Source: G963663495 sp963663495
GTDB taxonomy: Bacteria; Bacteroidota; Rhodothermia; Rhodothermales; Bin80
Direction of reading: 5' to 3'
NCBI GenBank assembly: GCA_963663495.1
Contig: OY760427.1
Coordinates: 1,426,001-1,490,000, forward strand
DNA length: 64,000 nucleotides
This document shows, piece after piece, positions 9,123 to 19,189 of the stretch (its first letter is position 1; every line of letters begins with the position of its first letter). The notes beneath the pieces are model-generated. The model was given only the letters and a program-made list of their open reading frames with translations. It was not told the DNA's origin and searched no databases. The translations under genes and the position numbers were made by a program.

Positions 9123-9380
9123 ACCGCCCTCACGCACACCGGATCTGCGGTCGCCCTGCCCACCCGCGCCACCACCGACGCCCACGTGATCCGCCTCTGG
9201 CTGCACGGCAAATCCAGTAACACGCAGGCAGCGTATTCCAGGAACGCTGCGTGCTTCCTTTAGGAGCTATCCGACCCCCTGCGCAGTTGCACGCTCGAAG
9301 AGGTGCAAGCCTTTGCCGATCGGTTAGGCGCCCAGGGCTTGGCCTGCCATGTACCCACAATAGGCTATCAACATTCTAAA
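9123..9380 (+). pseudogene. Tyrosine recombinase (phage integrase) N-terminal fragment
   Basis: The reading DAHVIRLWLHGKSSNTQAAY, SRNAACFL-stop-ELSDPLRS and LEEVQAFADRLGAQGL matches the N-terminal SAM-like core-binding domain of XerC/D-type integrases. A TAG interrupts it at 9261-9263, and it is cut off near 9380 by the IS4-type sequence. No catalytic domain remains. Confidence 0.65.
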
Positions 9381-9401
9381 ACGTGTCGTTTATGTTACGG
9401 C

Positions 9402-10116
9402 ATATTTCAGCAGAATCAGATATTACGAACGCTTAGTGCTGCGCGTAATGGTGAGCGATTAAAGGCCATTCTGGCCGATGATCGTTGGCAGCATCGCACG
9501 CAGATAGCGCGCGGTGTCTGCGAGGAGTTCGGTTTTGTTGATGCGCGGGGCGTATTGCAGGTAGCGACCTGTGCGAAGGCGTTATCGAAGTTGGAGGCTC
9601 GGGGGCGGATAATGTTGCCGGCGCCTGCGAACCGGTATGCGGAGGGAGCGGGTCCCTGTAAGAATGAGGAGAGGGTACCGGAGCCGGTAGCGTTGCCGAA
9701 GACACTGCACGGAGTGCGTGGGTTAACGGTGGAGATGGTCGAGACGGATACACCGCGTAGGGTGTGGAACACGTTGCTGCACTTTGAGCATCCGAGGGGT
9801 ACAACGACTTTAATAGGGGCGCAGGCACGCTATCTGGTATGTAGTGCACATGGCTATCAGGGAGCCGTGGGGTTCTCCGCAGCGGCGTTGCGTCTGGCGT
9901 GCAGGGAGCACTGGATGGCATGGAGTGATGAGCAGCGTAAGGCGCATCTGCACCGTGTGGTGTGCATGAGTCGTTTTCTCGTGCGGGGGGAGTGTCAGCA
10001 TTTGGCCAGTCATGTACTGGGCAAGGTATTGCAGCGTGTGGCAGGTGATTTTCGGGATCGGTATGATTACCGTCCGTGGGTAGTGGAGACGTATGTGGAT
10101 CCCAAGTGGGAAGGAA
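9402..10116 (+). pseudogene. DUF4338(DruA)-IS4 fusion transposase, N-terminal fragment (type 2)
   Basis: This aligns with the first third of the transposase pieced together at 28388-28555 plus 37611-39752 (QILRTLSAARNGERLKAIL, then LHGVRGLTVEMVETD, WMAWSDEQRKAHLHRVVCMS and RPWVVETYVDP). Only the DUF4338-like domain remains. The IS66 copy 2 tip GTAAGCG at 10117 cuts it off before the catalytic domain. The start codon equivalent is ATA, so the copy is dead at both ends. Confidence 0.75.
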
Positions 10117-10178
10117 GTAAGCGTGCGGTGAACTACATCTTGATTGGGTGATGGGTTCTGGGGAGCTTACCCCTAGAC

Positions 10179-10502
10179 GTGAGAACCCAGACCCCAGATC
10201 GCATGGTACAGCCCAAACGTACGGCGGAAGAGATGTTTCCGCTGGTAGAGCAGTATAACGAAAGGACCCAGTCCGCAGCGGCGTTTTGTGCAAAGCACGG
10301 CATCTCGTATGGGCAGTTGAATTATTGGAGGCGGAAGGTTCGCCAGGAGACTGCAGCCGAGGACAGCCGAGGCTTCGTGGAGATAGGCAGTGTAGCACCA
10401 AGGGAAGCGGCACAGGTAGAGATCGCATATCCGGGTGGGATACGGGTGCGGTTCTTTGCACCGGTCTCTGCTTCGTACCTGGCCAGGCTGACGCAGTCAT
10501 GA
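10179..10502 (+). CDS. tnpA: IS66 accessory protein TnpA
   Basis: 107 residues, nearly identical to the product at 763-1086 (differences near residues 31, 73 and 76). It has the same helix-turn-helix region and the same ATGA overlap with tnpB. The gene is intact, but the element has lost its transposase. Confidence 0.85.
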   Translation: MRTQTPDRMVQPKRTAEEMFPLVEQYNERTQSAAAFCAKHGISYGQLNYWRRKVRQETAAEDSRGFVEIGSVAPREAAQVEIAYPGGIRVRFFAPVSASYLARLTQS

Positions 10503-10837
10503 TCGGACTGGCACCTTCGCACCGGTACTTCTTTTACCGACCGCCGGTGGACATGCGCACAAGCTTTGGCGGCTTGTGCGCTTTGGTAAAGAGCGGCATG
10601 AAGCGGAATCCGATGTCGGGAGACATCTTTGTATTCATCAACAGGAGGCGAAACCATTTGAAGGCGCTCACATGGGATCGGAACGGCTTTGCGATCTTCT
10701 ACAAGCGCTTGGAGACGGGTACGTTTGCGTTGCCAGAGGAGGATGTGCCGACATGGGCACAGATGGTGATGATGCTGGAGGGGGTGTCGTTGAAGACGGT
10801 GAAATATCGGGCCAAATATGCGGTAAAAAGCCGATAA
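10499..10837 (+). CDS. tnpB: IS66 accessory protein TnpB (IS66 Orf2)
   Basis: 112 residues; the protein is nearly identical to that at 428-766. The start overlaps the tnpA stop (ATG at 10499). The context is a truncated element, so it can function only if another copy supplies TnpC. Confidence 0.85.
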   Translation: MIGLAPSHRYFFYRPPVDMRTSFGGLCALVKSGMKRNPMSGDIFVFINRRRNHLKALTWDRNGFAIFYKRLETGTFALPEEDVPTWAQMVMMLEGVSLKTVKYRAKYAVKSR

Positions 10838-10897
10838 TCGGGCCAAATATAATGTGTGATTCGGGAACAAGCAATATGCTGGTGTTGTTAGCTCACC

Positions 10898-11112
10898 ATG
10901 CAGCCCGAAGCACATTCTATCCTCTCCCCCGCGCAGGTTGCGTTGCTTGCACAGCACCCCGAATTGGCCAGTGCCTTTGATCAGTACAGCCGGGATAATG
11001 CAGAATTGGAGAGAAAGAATAGCCAGCTGCATGATCGATGCAGCCGGCTTGAGGCAGAATTGGGGAATATGAATAACCGGCTGATGCTAGCGCTACGCGC
11101 GCTATACAGTCC
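10898..11112 (+). pseudogene. IS66 TnpC, truncated after about 72 codons
   Basis: It begins MQPEAHSILSPAQVALLAQH and keeps the N-terminal coiled-coil-like segment. It loses identity to copy 1 just after ALRALYS, at the junction with the IS1634-type element. No catalytic domain remains. Confidence 0.8.
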
Positions 11113-11340
11113 TAACCCAAGTTCACATTTCGCTCTGAAAATTTACTGATTTCAGAGTCAGTCTAGCCTTCTTTTCATCCAAATCGGCCAATTTATGGCT
11201 GGTTTTTGGCCGTTTGCCGCCTTTTTGACCCAATTTGCCTCCGGTTTTTGGCAAATTGCCGTTGTAGTGATTAATGTAGGGCGGGGGAACCCCCCGGAAA
11301 ATCGCCTCGTATCCCTCCTACATCATTGCCTATCCCCATT

Positions 11341-11544
11341 ATGTTTATCCGAGCCAACCGGTACACACGCAAAAACGGCGAACAATCCCGCAGCGTCCTC
11401 CTGCTTCAATCCCAACGGATCAAAGGAGTCAGCCGACACAAAACCCTCCTCAATCTCGGACAGGAGTTTCCAATCCCCAAACCCGATTGGCCTGAACTGA
11501 TCCGAACGGTGGTCGCACGTCTCAAAGAACAACCCGCCCTAGCC
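11341..11544 (+). pseudogene. IS1634-type transposase, N-terminal part
   Basis: 68 codons from ATG 11341: MFIRANRYTRKNGEQSRSVL, then QSQRIKGVSRHKTLLNLG. This is the usual IS1634 start. After GCC at 11544 the frame is broken by the IS4-type element, and it resumes without shift at 14262 (ALA-FENKNQDFHNAVDDI) once the element and one 8-bp repeat are removed. Confidence 0.75.
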
Positions 11545-14253
11545 CTACCGTGTGCCCAGTTCAGATACCAGACACTGTATAATATTTGTCTGTTTTTGCA
11601 AGTTTGGTGTAGTGATTGGTTCTTTCAAGAGGTGCGGAGCCCTCGGACCGGAGTGATGCTTGCACCGGGGATGCGGGAAACGTAGCATCATTTGGCATGT
11701 GCGAGGCGCTTGCCTATGCGATGGACATACGTCGGCGCTATAACGCCCGGTAGCTCGGGCGTCTTTACAGTTCTCTTCCAAATCCCCGTTGCCATCGCAC
11801 TAAACGTTGGCGCGGCAACGACGCTGGGGGGCAGGTATCACTCCCTGCTATGGGTACGTTTGTTGCTTCGCGTGCTCGTCATTCTCGCTTAACGATGAGA
11901 ACCTCTCTCCGTATCATATGGTATCGCTTCTCAAGGACGGCAAAGGTCTTGGCCCCTATCTCCAACCGGCTGTAGCCGCGCCAGATGACCTTGGAGCCTG
12001 GAGGCCGGTCCTTCTTCCGATCCATATAGCCTCCAAAGACGGCCACCACCCGAATAGCAGCTCCGAGTGTCTTTGGAGGCGGCAGTCCAAACTCGTCGGC
12101 AAGCTCGTGCAACAGGCGCAGTTCCATCTCATCAAACAATCCTTCCGGCGACGCTTCGGGTTCCTCGCGCTCCAGAAGCGTCATCAATAGCAGGCGCCAC
12201 GCCATCACCATACAGATCGTAATGGCATTGTGCAAACTCTTGGCCTGCCGCATACCCAGCCGCTCTACCGCACAGCCGCTCTTGAGCACACGGAACATGT
12301 CTTCCACACGCCACCGCAACACGTAGTAGCCTACCACCTCAATAGCTTGCTCCAGCGTCGTAACCTCTTGGGTCGTCAATAGATACCACTGTACCGGTCG
12401 CTCTCCGGCTGGCGGCTGCACCTCCCGAACATGAATCGCACTGACCTGCACCGGATCCTCCTGCAACTTACCCGGCGCCGGAAGCGATAGGCGGCGGAAA
12501 CGTACCTGCATCCGCGCCAGACGGCCCGACCGCCCCTTATGCTTGACTCGGCCTGACTTCACGCGGCGGCTCAAACGCGCAATCGGCACTTCCATGTGTC
12601 CTGCCGGACGGCCCGACCGCATGGTCGCAAACAACTTGGGAGACTTTTTACCCAATAGCCGATTCACCTTGGCTCGCACCAATATGTCCACACGCCCTGC
12701 GCTGCGCTGCTGCGCCAGGATCGCAAACACATCCGCCTCGCGGTCCATGACACACAGCACACGGGTACGACCACTCAGATGCGAGGCGGCTTCCGCTATG
12801 TCCCGCACGCCGTCTATCCATAACTGTGTCTTAGGAGCAGGAGCCTCTTGGTCGGTTGTATAGGCACAGCGTAAGATCCCCAACGGCACACCGTCCTCAC
12901 CCACCGCCAGCGTAGCGTGCAAATGCACTCCTTTCGCCTTTGATGTGGTCTGATTGTGCCCTATCACATCCAACCCCTCGCACGCCGGACGAGTACTGTA
13001 GCTGATGTCCGTGCCATCCTGGATGCACAGCACCGTCCGTTGCGTACGCATCCGCTCTATCGTGCGATCACGATGCGGCTGCAAAATCTTCTCCGGCGTG
13101 ATCTCGTTCTCGGCCGCTTTCTCCAAAAAACGGTAGTATCCCCGTATCCCCGCCCGATCAGCGTCCAGATTGGCCGTGATCAATTCTCCTGGAGTGCGTG
13201 AAAGCATGTTTACGCTATGTACTAACCGGTCCGAACGGCGTTTGTCCCCCAACGGCGCTCCACCAAACTCCTGTTCTGCCCATGTATCACTGGCCAGCCC
13301 CGCACCCACCTCCAGCTCGGGATACGCCTCCACAACCGGCACTCCAAGCTCCTGCCTCCAATCACCACCCAGATCATACACGAAAACCGCCTTCTTCTCT
13401 TTGGTGCATGCATTACCAGGAGCATGACGCCCACGCCCCTTGGTTTTCCCCACACACTGAAACCCCGCAGCCCGAAAACACGTGCCACGATGTTCGGGGC
13501 CCACAAAGGTCTCTATCACCCACGGCACATACCCGTAACGGTTCTCAAAATCCTCCGGAAAACGACGCAATACCTTCCCCAGTGTATGGCTGGCAAGGTT
13601 CCTGATCCGCACCATGGAGCGAATCAGGAACCGATTCAAACCCACGACATGGTCCCGGTAGTCCTCACGCTGCTCGTCCGACCACGCCATCCATCTGTCG
13701 CGCGCCTTCAGATACAGCGCCGCAGCCGCAAAGCCTATCGCTCCGATGTAGCCATGCTCGCTCCCGACAAGATAGCGCAACTGCCGTCCGACAAACCGTG
13801 GCGCACACATCGGATGCTCGGCCTCCACAAGCGTATTCCAGATCGCACGCTGCCCGGCATCTTCTGCCAATTCCAACTCCAGGCCGCGCACATCCTTGAG
13901 CAATGTCGGCACTCCAACAGGCGCAGGTACCGGTTCGTCCAACAAACGAGGCACTGTGCTTCGGACCACGCGCTTCGGTGCAGGCAAGGACAGCGCACCC
14001 TCGGCTTCGAGTGTCTTGAGCGCCTGCAAACAACTGCTGTGCTGCACACGCCCTAAGGCATCATAAAAGCCAAACGCTTCACTCACACGGCGACTTATCG
14101 CTGTACGACCATCGTCAGGATGCTGCTCCATGACCTCTGTCAACTCACATGGAGCGGCACGCAGTGTCCTCAGAATCTGATGTTGAACCACCATGCCGCC
14201 AATCTAAGCGGCATGAATTGCAAAGTCAAGTAGGGGTACCGGTTGAACGGTAG
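11545..14253 (-). mobile_element. IS4-type element with DruA-fusion transposase, type 1 copy A (2,709 bp)
   Basis: The tips are CTACCGT (11545) and ACGGTAG (to 14253). They are flanked by the perfect 8-bp direct repeat CCCTAGCC (11537-11544 and 14254-14261). An identical-length copy lies at 28684-31392 with a different 8-bp repeat, which fixes the boundaries. Confidence 0.92.
11879..14194 (-). CDS. DUF4338 (DruA-like)-IS4/Tn5-type fusion transposase
   Basis: A protein of 771 residues. Residues about 100-255 resemble DUF4338, the DruA protein of Druantia defence (VRGLELELAE, LRYLVGSEHGYIGAIGFAAAAL, WSDEQREDYRDHVVGLNRFL, then NLASHTLGKVLRRFP and GTCFRAAGFQCVGKTKGRGR). Residues about 300-740 are an IS4/Tn5-type DDE domain with Asp393 (CIQDGTDISY), Asp484 (CVMDREADVF) and a perfect Y-(2)-R-(3)-E-(6)-K signature at 624-638. 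All catalytic residues are present. It sits alone in a 2.7-kb element. The second copy differs by only a few residues, implying recent transposition. Confidence 0.88.
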   Translation of the reverse strand: MVVQHQILRTLRAAPCELTEVMEQHPDDGRTAISRRVSEAFGFYDALGRVQHSSCLQALKTLEAEGALSLPAPKRVVRSTVPRLLDEPVPAPVGVPTLLKDVRGLELELAEDAGQRAIWNTLVEAEHPMCAPRFVGRQLRYLVGSEHGYIGAIGFAAAALYLKARDRWMAWSDEQREDYRDHVVGLNRFLIRSMVRIRNLASHTLGKVLRRFPEDFENRYGYVPWVIETFVGPEHRGTCFRAAGFQCVGKTKGRGRHAPGNACTKEKKAVFVYDLGGDWRQELGVPVVEAYPELEVGAGLASDTWAEQEFGGAPLGDKRRSDRLVHSVNMLSRTPGELITANLDADRAGIRGYYRFLEKAAENEITPEKILQPHRDRTIERMRTQRTVLCIQDGTDISYSTRPACEGLDVIGHNQTTSKAKGVHLHATLAVGEDGVPLGILRCAYTTDQEAPAPKTQLWIDGVRDIAEAASHLSGRTRVLCVMDREADVFAILAQQRSAGRVDILVRAKVNRLLGKKSPKLFATMRSGRPAGHMEVPIARLSRRVKSGRVKHKGRSGRLARMQVRFRRLSLPAPGKLQEDPVQVSAIHVREVQPPAGERPVQWYLLTTQEVTTLEQAIEVVGYYVLRWRVEDMFRVLKSGCAVERLGMRQAKSLHNAITICMVMAWRLLLMTLLEREEPEASPEGLFDEMELRLLHELADEFGLPPPKTLGAAIRVVAVFGGYMDRKKDRPPGSKVIWRGYSRLEIGAKTFAVLEKRYHMIRREVLIVKRE

Positions 14254-14261
14254 CCCTAGCC

Positions 14262-15929
14262 TTTGAGAACAAAAACCAGGACTTCCATAATGCCGTGGAC
14301 GACATTGCGAAGCGACTCCTGGATCAAGGGTTTGACATCTATGCCAAACCCCCGGTAGAATCAGTCAAGATTCTTCCCAACCAGGTCACACATACCAACT
14401 CATGCACGGTGGCGGGCGAGCGTCTGGCCATGGAAGCGATCAAGCAACTGAAGCTCCCTGAAATCCTCCGGCAGCTCAAGCTCCCTGAAAATCATGTCCA
14501 ACTTGCCTGCGCGGTCATTGTCGGACGCATGCTCAGTCCAGGCAGTGAACGGGCAACGCATCGCTGGATGACCAACACCTCCAGTATCATGGAAATCCTC
14601 CATACAAAGCTGCCGTGCCTCAATACATTGTATGCCACCTCTGATTGGTTATTCGAACATCGTTATGCAATCATGGATGGCCTCTATGGAACCACGAAGG
14701 AGTTGTTTGACTGTGATGAGACCCTCATCTTTTACGATTTGACCAACGCCTTTTACCATGGTTAGGAAAAGGGAGCGTTGTTACGATATGGACGGAGTAA
14801 GCAGAAGCGTAATGATTGTCCTCTGGTCACGCTGGCCTTGACTCTGGACGCATCGGGCTTCCCGCGTAATGTGAGTGAACCCGGGACACTCAAACAAGCT
14901 ATTGAGAAGTTGAAGGATAAAACGCCAACGGTCGTTATGGATGCGGGCATTGCGACCGAGGCGAATGTGGCGTATTTGAAAGAAAAGAAGCTGGATTGGA
15001 TCTGTGTTCAGCGGACCAAAGCCCCTGCGGTGCCCACCCGGGAGCCGGATCAGGCATTTGAGACGGCGGGTGGGGTTAAGATCAGAGCTTGGGAGTTATC
15101 CAAAAAGGACAGGGAACCCCAAGAGAAGGAACCGAAAGAGGGGGAGTCAGAAGAAAATGAGCTGGAAGATCAGGAGCGATTCGTGTATGTGCACAGCGAG
15201 GCTCGGCAGGCCACCGAGGAGCAGATCTTTGCAACGAAATGTGCAAAATATGAAGAGGCGCTCACCAAGCTTCATAAAGGACTCTCCACTCCCCACTGCC
15301 TGAAAACGTATGATAAGGTACTCGTAAAAGCCGGTCGCCTGAGGGAAAAACACAAGAAGGTGAGCCACACCTATGAGGTGACGGTTACGAAAAAAAAGGA
15401 AACCGACCATGCCGAGCGTGTAAGCTTTACCAAGCGTGAAGTGCATGAAGACCGGCTCCTGGAAGCAGGCGGATATGTCCTGCGCACCAGCCGTACCGAC
15501 TGGTTGGTGCAAGAAGTGGCGCGCACCTACTGGCGACTTACGGAGATTGAAAACACCTTCCGGGTGATGAAGTCGGATCTGGGTTTAAGGCCCGTCTATC
15601 ACAGTAATGATGACCGAATTGTGGGACATTTATTCATCACCGTGCTGGCCTATCATGTTGCTCACCTGGTTCGCACCAAACTCAAGAATGCTGGGATCCA
15701 TAACAGCTGGGATACGATCCGTAACGAACTCAACGAGATCAAACGGGTGACCACCAAGTTGCCCATGAGTCAAACGCGCGCGTTGACCCTGAATGTGGAT
15801 CAGAACCTGACGCCGATGTTGGAGCGGGTCTTCGAAATCTTGGGATTCAGCTATGATCCCGATGCGACCCGAACCAAACAGGTCCTCCCCATGGAACCGA
15901 AGACTCCCAAAAAGCTTCCCGACTCATGA
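14262..15929 (+). pseudogene. IS1634-type transposase, main part with amber stop
   Basis: This continues the frame of 11341-11544. It shows LIFYDLTNAFYHG (TAG at 14763-14765), then EKGALLRYGRSKQKR-NDCPL, VMDAGIATEANVAYL, and a C-terminal Y-(2)-R-type block in TYWRLTEIENTFRVMKSDL. These are the hallmarks of the IS1634 branch of DDE transposases. The amber codon sits between two conserved blocks, and the gene is also split by the IS4-type element, so it is dead twice over. The C-terminus is complete. Confidence 0.8.
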
Positions 15930-16173
15930 ATGGTTTGAAGTCGCTTAGCACAGGTACGAGAATGAACTCCAGATGGAGGTGCGATCCCTGTTCCGGTGGG
16001 GAGAGTTGGGGACAAATACGGCCTTCTATCAACAGAAAAAACAAGCAATGAAACCGCTCTAAACCAACCCCACTCAATCCGGTAAATCACAATAGGTGGT
16101 AACGAAAAAATGCTCCCCAAGCGGGAATGCTAGAGGTCCGTATTTTCTTGTCACTACAAAATGTGAAGTTGGG

Positions 16174-16588
16174 TAAAGATCAAAGCGATGACACGTTCAG
16201 CTAAGGGGACGATGGAGAGCTTTGGCACAAACGTCAAGCAGAAGTCTGGCCTCAACCGTGAGTTACTGTGAACAGGTTGGGGCCAGCTGGATCAGATGCT
16301 GGGCTATAAGTGCCGCAAGGTGATAAAGGTTACCGCTGCCTATACCAGTCAGCGGTGTTCTGTGTGTGGGCACACAGAAGCGAGTAACCGTAAGACACGG
16401 AGCAAATTCAAGTGTATGTCCTGTGGACATGCGGATCATGCAGACCTGAATGCGGCTGCAAACATACTGGCCTCCGGGATTGGGGCTTCTGCACGGCAAG
16501 GGGCGTTCGGGTTACCGACCCCTATGACCCGTGAAATTGATACTAGTGCCTCACTGTGTACAGTTGGTCACTCACGTATATAATTCCC
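16174..16588 (+). pseudogene. TnpB (RuvC/Zn-finger) C-terminal fragment, copy 3
   Basis: This matches residues about 282-416 of the intact TnpB at 23573-24823, including CSVCGHTEASNRK, CMSCGHADHADLNAAANIL and the C-terminus VGHSRI. One CGA codon is TGA (LL-stop-TGWGQLDQ). It starts abruptly at 16174 after the IS1634-type end. It finishes with the same TATATAATTCCC end as copy 1, at 16588, so this tip is conserved. Confidence 0.8.
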
Positions 16589-16712
16589 ATTGAATAGTCT
16601 CAGCGGTGCCGGTCCCAGCCACATGTCATAATCCACTCCGGGAGGTGGTGGCGCGTCGGGAAGCATAGGGATACTGCTCATCCAGCCCTAGTCTGCCCAA
16701 GCCTTTACCATA
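16589..16712 (-). pseudogene. Gfo/Idh/MocA oxidoreductase fragment
   Basis: About 120 bases match 42345-42465 inside the intact oxidoreductase gene (GPAPP-type, PGVDYDMWLGP, MSSIPMLPDAPPPP) at about 85% by eye. It is cut on the left by the TnpB tip and on the right by the IS5-like end. It is a remnant of a second copy of that gene. Confidence 0.65.
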
Positions 16713-17319
16713 GGAGCCTATTGCAAAACCCCGGTGTATTTGGCGGTGGTGGCGACTTAAGTGCTGACGTTTTCGGATTTTCAACATTACGCCGGGAGCA
16801 TTGGCATGTGTTGCCTTTGGATCCGGATGTATAGGCGGTCCATAGGCGATGAAGGCCTGCCGGGGGGTGAATTCGGGGCAGAATCCGTGCTTTGTGGGCA
16901 CACCAATGCTTAGCTCCTGCTTCGCACAAAACCCGCTCAGTGCAATTTGCGTCTGGATTCCTGTCTTTATTGCACCATACGCAATAGCTGATCTACCGTC
17001 AGTACAAGGATGCCGAACATCAGGTGGCATGTCACCTTCTTGTGCCCACGCACGCGGACATTACGACCACCAAACTCATCCTTGAGCCGCCCGAAGGCTC
17101 GCTCAACCGTTGAGCGCTCCCTGTAACGAACATCCTCAGGCAGCACCAATCCGGCTGCTCGCTGGGCCGTTTTCTCGCGGATAAGCACCGCCTTACCATT
17201 GTGTCGCGGATTATGGTCGATAATCGGCATGTGCCCCAAGCCTATACTGTGCTCGTGAATCTGCTGCGCGTCGTATGCGCTGTCCATCATATCATACAGG
17301 TTGCATACCCGCTGTTGAG
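16713..17319 (-). pseudogene. IS5-like transposase, C-terminal part, with element end
   Basis: The coding part (16967-17310) reads RVCNLYDMMDSAYDAQQIHE, GHMPIIDHNPRH, then YRERSTVERAFGRLKDEFGG and RVRGHKKVTCHLMFGIL. This is the C-terminal DDE region of IS5-type transposases, with the Glu in STVERAFGRLK. It continues without shift into 19195-19460 once the IS1380 element is removed. The sequence near 16720 (GAGCCTATTGCAAAACCCC) resembles an IS5-type terminus. Positions 16740-16966 hold nothing else recognisable. Confidence 0.7.
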
Positions 17320-19189
17320 CCTCCCTTATTCATGAGGGAGTTAAGTGGCGGGGAATCGTCGTTTAATATTATGGTGTAATATGTTGATTATACACGGTTT
17401 GAATGGGATCCTGTGCGACGCTCAAACGTTCAGAAACCCCAATACCCATTCACCCTGTAACACACCCGATGCCAGATCCCAAATCCAACCTTCTGTTCGC
17501 TTGCCAGTTCAATAAAACCGTCAAAGTTGTACGCTCCAAGACCGATAATCTAACATCGGATGCGGCGTCATTCCTATGCGCCTGCTCATGGTGATCAGCA
17601 CCTTGGCATGCCGACTCGCTTCCGTGCTTAAGGACAATCGGTCCCAAGCTCGGATTACGCATAGCCTTGAGGAGTTAGTGCGGCAGTTACTGCTGCACCA
17701 TGTGCAGGGGTGGGGACGTCAGTCAGATGCGGACAAGCTTCGAAGGGACCCCGCCATGCGCGTGGCCACTTCTTCCAAAAGGGGTATGAGGGCATTACAG
17801 GACGATAGGTCCCTGGCATCCCAGCCAACCATGTCTCGCTTCGTGCACATGTTGGCCGGGAAAAAGAATTTCAAGAAGTTGCGCCTTTTTGTAGAGACAT
17901 TCGCCATGGAGCACCTGCTGCAGCGTGGTGGCGGGAAGCGCCGCCCCGAGGTGGTCTTTGATGTGGACGGTGTACCGGTAGATACGCATGGCAAGCAGCA
18001 GGGCAGCAAGTGGAACGGATATTACAAGCGCACCATCTTTCTGCCCCTTATCGCCATATGCGGTGAGTCGGGCGACATGTTGGGGGCGGAATTGCGAGGG
18101 GGCACGCAGAATGTGGTGAAGGACTGCTACGGTTTCATTCGACGCATTGGGCTGGCATTGCGTGAACATGTGGCCGACAAGGTCATTGTCCGATTGGACG
18201 CAGGCTTCAACAGTGGCGAGTTATGTGATTAGCTGGAGAACGACCGTATCGGCATATGTGATGCGTCTGAAAGGAAACGATGTGATTGACGGGCTTGCGG
18301 CGCCTCATTTGGAGGGTGATCAGCCGTCGGACGAATGCTACCACGAACTGCGCTACCGTGCAAAGTGCTGGTCCGTAGAGCGTCGTGTGGTGCTCGTGGT
18401 TGTTCCGGTGCCGGGAGAGCTTTTTCCGCGGCATTTCTATCTGATCACCGATCTGGATGTAGAAGCCTATCCGGCAGAGCAGCTTGTGAATCTGTACCGG
18501 AAGAGAGGAAAGGCGGAAAAGCACTTCGGGGAGCTGAATGCGGCTTGCTCCATGGCGCTGTCGTCGGTTCTCCGTCCGAAGACACACTATAAGGGCCGGC
18601 CTGTAGTGCGGGTGCCTGATGAGTCGGAACAGGATGAGTCGGAACAGGATGCCGAGATCCGAGCCGAGAACGAGGTCCTGCTACAGGTATACCTTCTAAC
18701 TTATCAGCTCATGCATGTGGGGCGCTGCCTTATGCGGGAGCCTGACGAATCCCAGATAAGTCTGAGCACCTATCGCGAGCGTGTACTCAAGGTGGGGGCC
18801 CGCTTCGTACAACACGCGCGCAACATCGTTATCCACATTGCCGCCAGCGCAGATGCTGCATGGGAGCAATTTTGGCGACGTTATTGTCAACTCACATGGA
18901 TCACGCTTCCCATGAAGAGCTAGCTAAGTCATATTTGCGCCTGCGCTTCGACACCGCAGGCGCCCAACGCGGAAAGCGGAAAGAGAAGGTAGGCAGAGGT
19001 GTGTCTACCCGACAGACGTCTTCCCAAAATCTCGGTAATGTGACCGCTATCGAGTCGGGAAAAGGGCCTAAACTGGTGTTTTCAGCCCCTCTCATGGTCG
19101 TCCCTACGCATGAACAACGCACAATCGGTCCTGCAGGTACCGAAACAGCACTTTTAGACCCGAACAGGGTACATCATGAATATTGCAGG
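17320..19189 (+). mobile_element. IS1380-family element, copy 1, with 5-bp target duplication
   Basis: Flanked by TTGAG at 17315-17319 and 19190-19194. The tips CCTCCCTTATTCATGA and (reverse) CCTGCAATATTCATGA form imperfect inverted repeats. Removing it restores the IS5-like frame (LATISQQRVCNLYDMM). The tail 18924-19189 is non-coding. Confidence 0.85.
17469..18923 (+). pseudogene. IS1380-family transposase, three lesions (copy 1)
   Basis: It begins MPDPKSNLLFACQFNK. Family blocks follow: ASQPTMSRFVHMLAGKKNFK, VVFDVDGVPVDTHGKQQGSKWNGYYK, IVRLDAGFNSGELCD, then YVMRLKGNDV, LYRKRGKAEKHFGELN and a C-terminal FVQHARNIVIHI block. One base is missing near 17563 compared with copy 2. A TAG at 18230-18232 and a frame change about 20 bases later split the catalytic domain. 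The last two lesions are identical in copy 2 at 43078-44829. Confidence 0.82.

Larger units (their letters stand above)
10117..11112 (+). mobile_element. IS66-family element, copy 2 (right part lost)
   Basis: It begins with the GTAAGCG tip at 10117 inside the IS4-type gene and carries complete tnpA and tnpB and the first codons of tnpC. Identity to copy 1 stops near 11112, where IS1634-type sequence starts. It is inverted relative to copy 1. Confidence 0.85.
11116..16173 (+). mobile_element. IS1634-family element (inactivated, split by an IS4-type element)
   Basis: The ends are imperfect inverted repeats: CCCAAGTTCACATTTCG from 11116 and the complement of CCCAACTTCACATTTTG ending at 16173. 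The transposase is split by the insertion at 11545-14253. Both outer flanks are truncated elements (IS66 tnpC and a TnpB fragment), so no target duplication can be called. The leader at 11116-11340 and the tail at 15930-16173 hold nothing else recognisable. Confidence 0.7.

Noticed and set aside
9433..10500. 355-codon minus-strand frame
   Set aside because: It lies antisense to the IS4-type fragment and IS66 tnpA, and crosses the element junction; it is a shadow.
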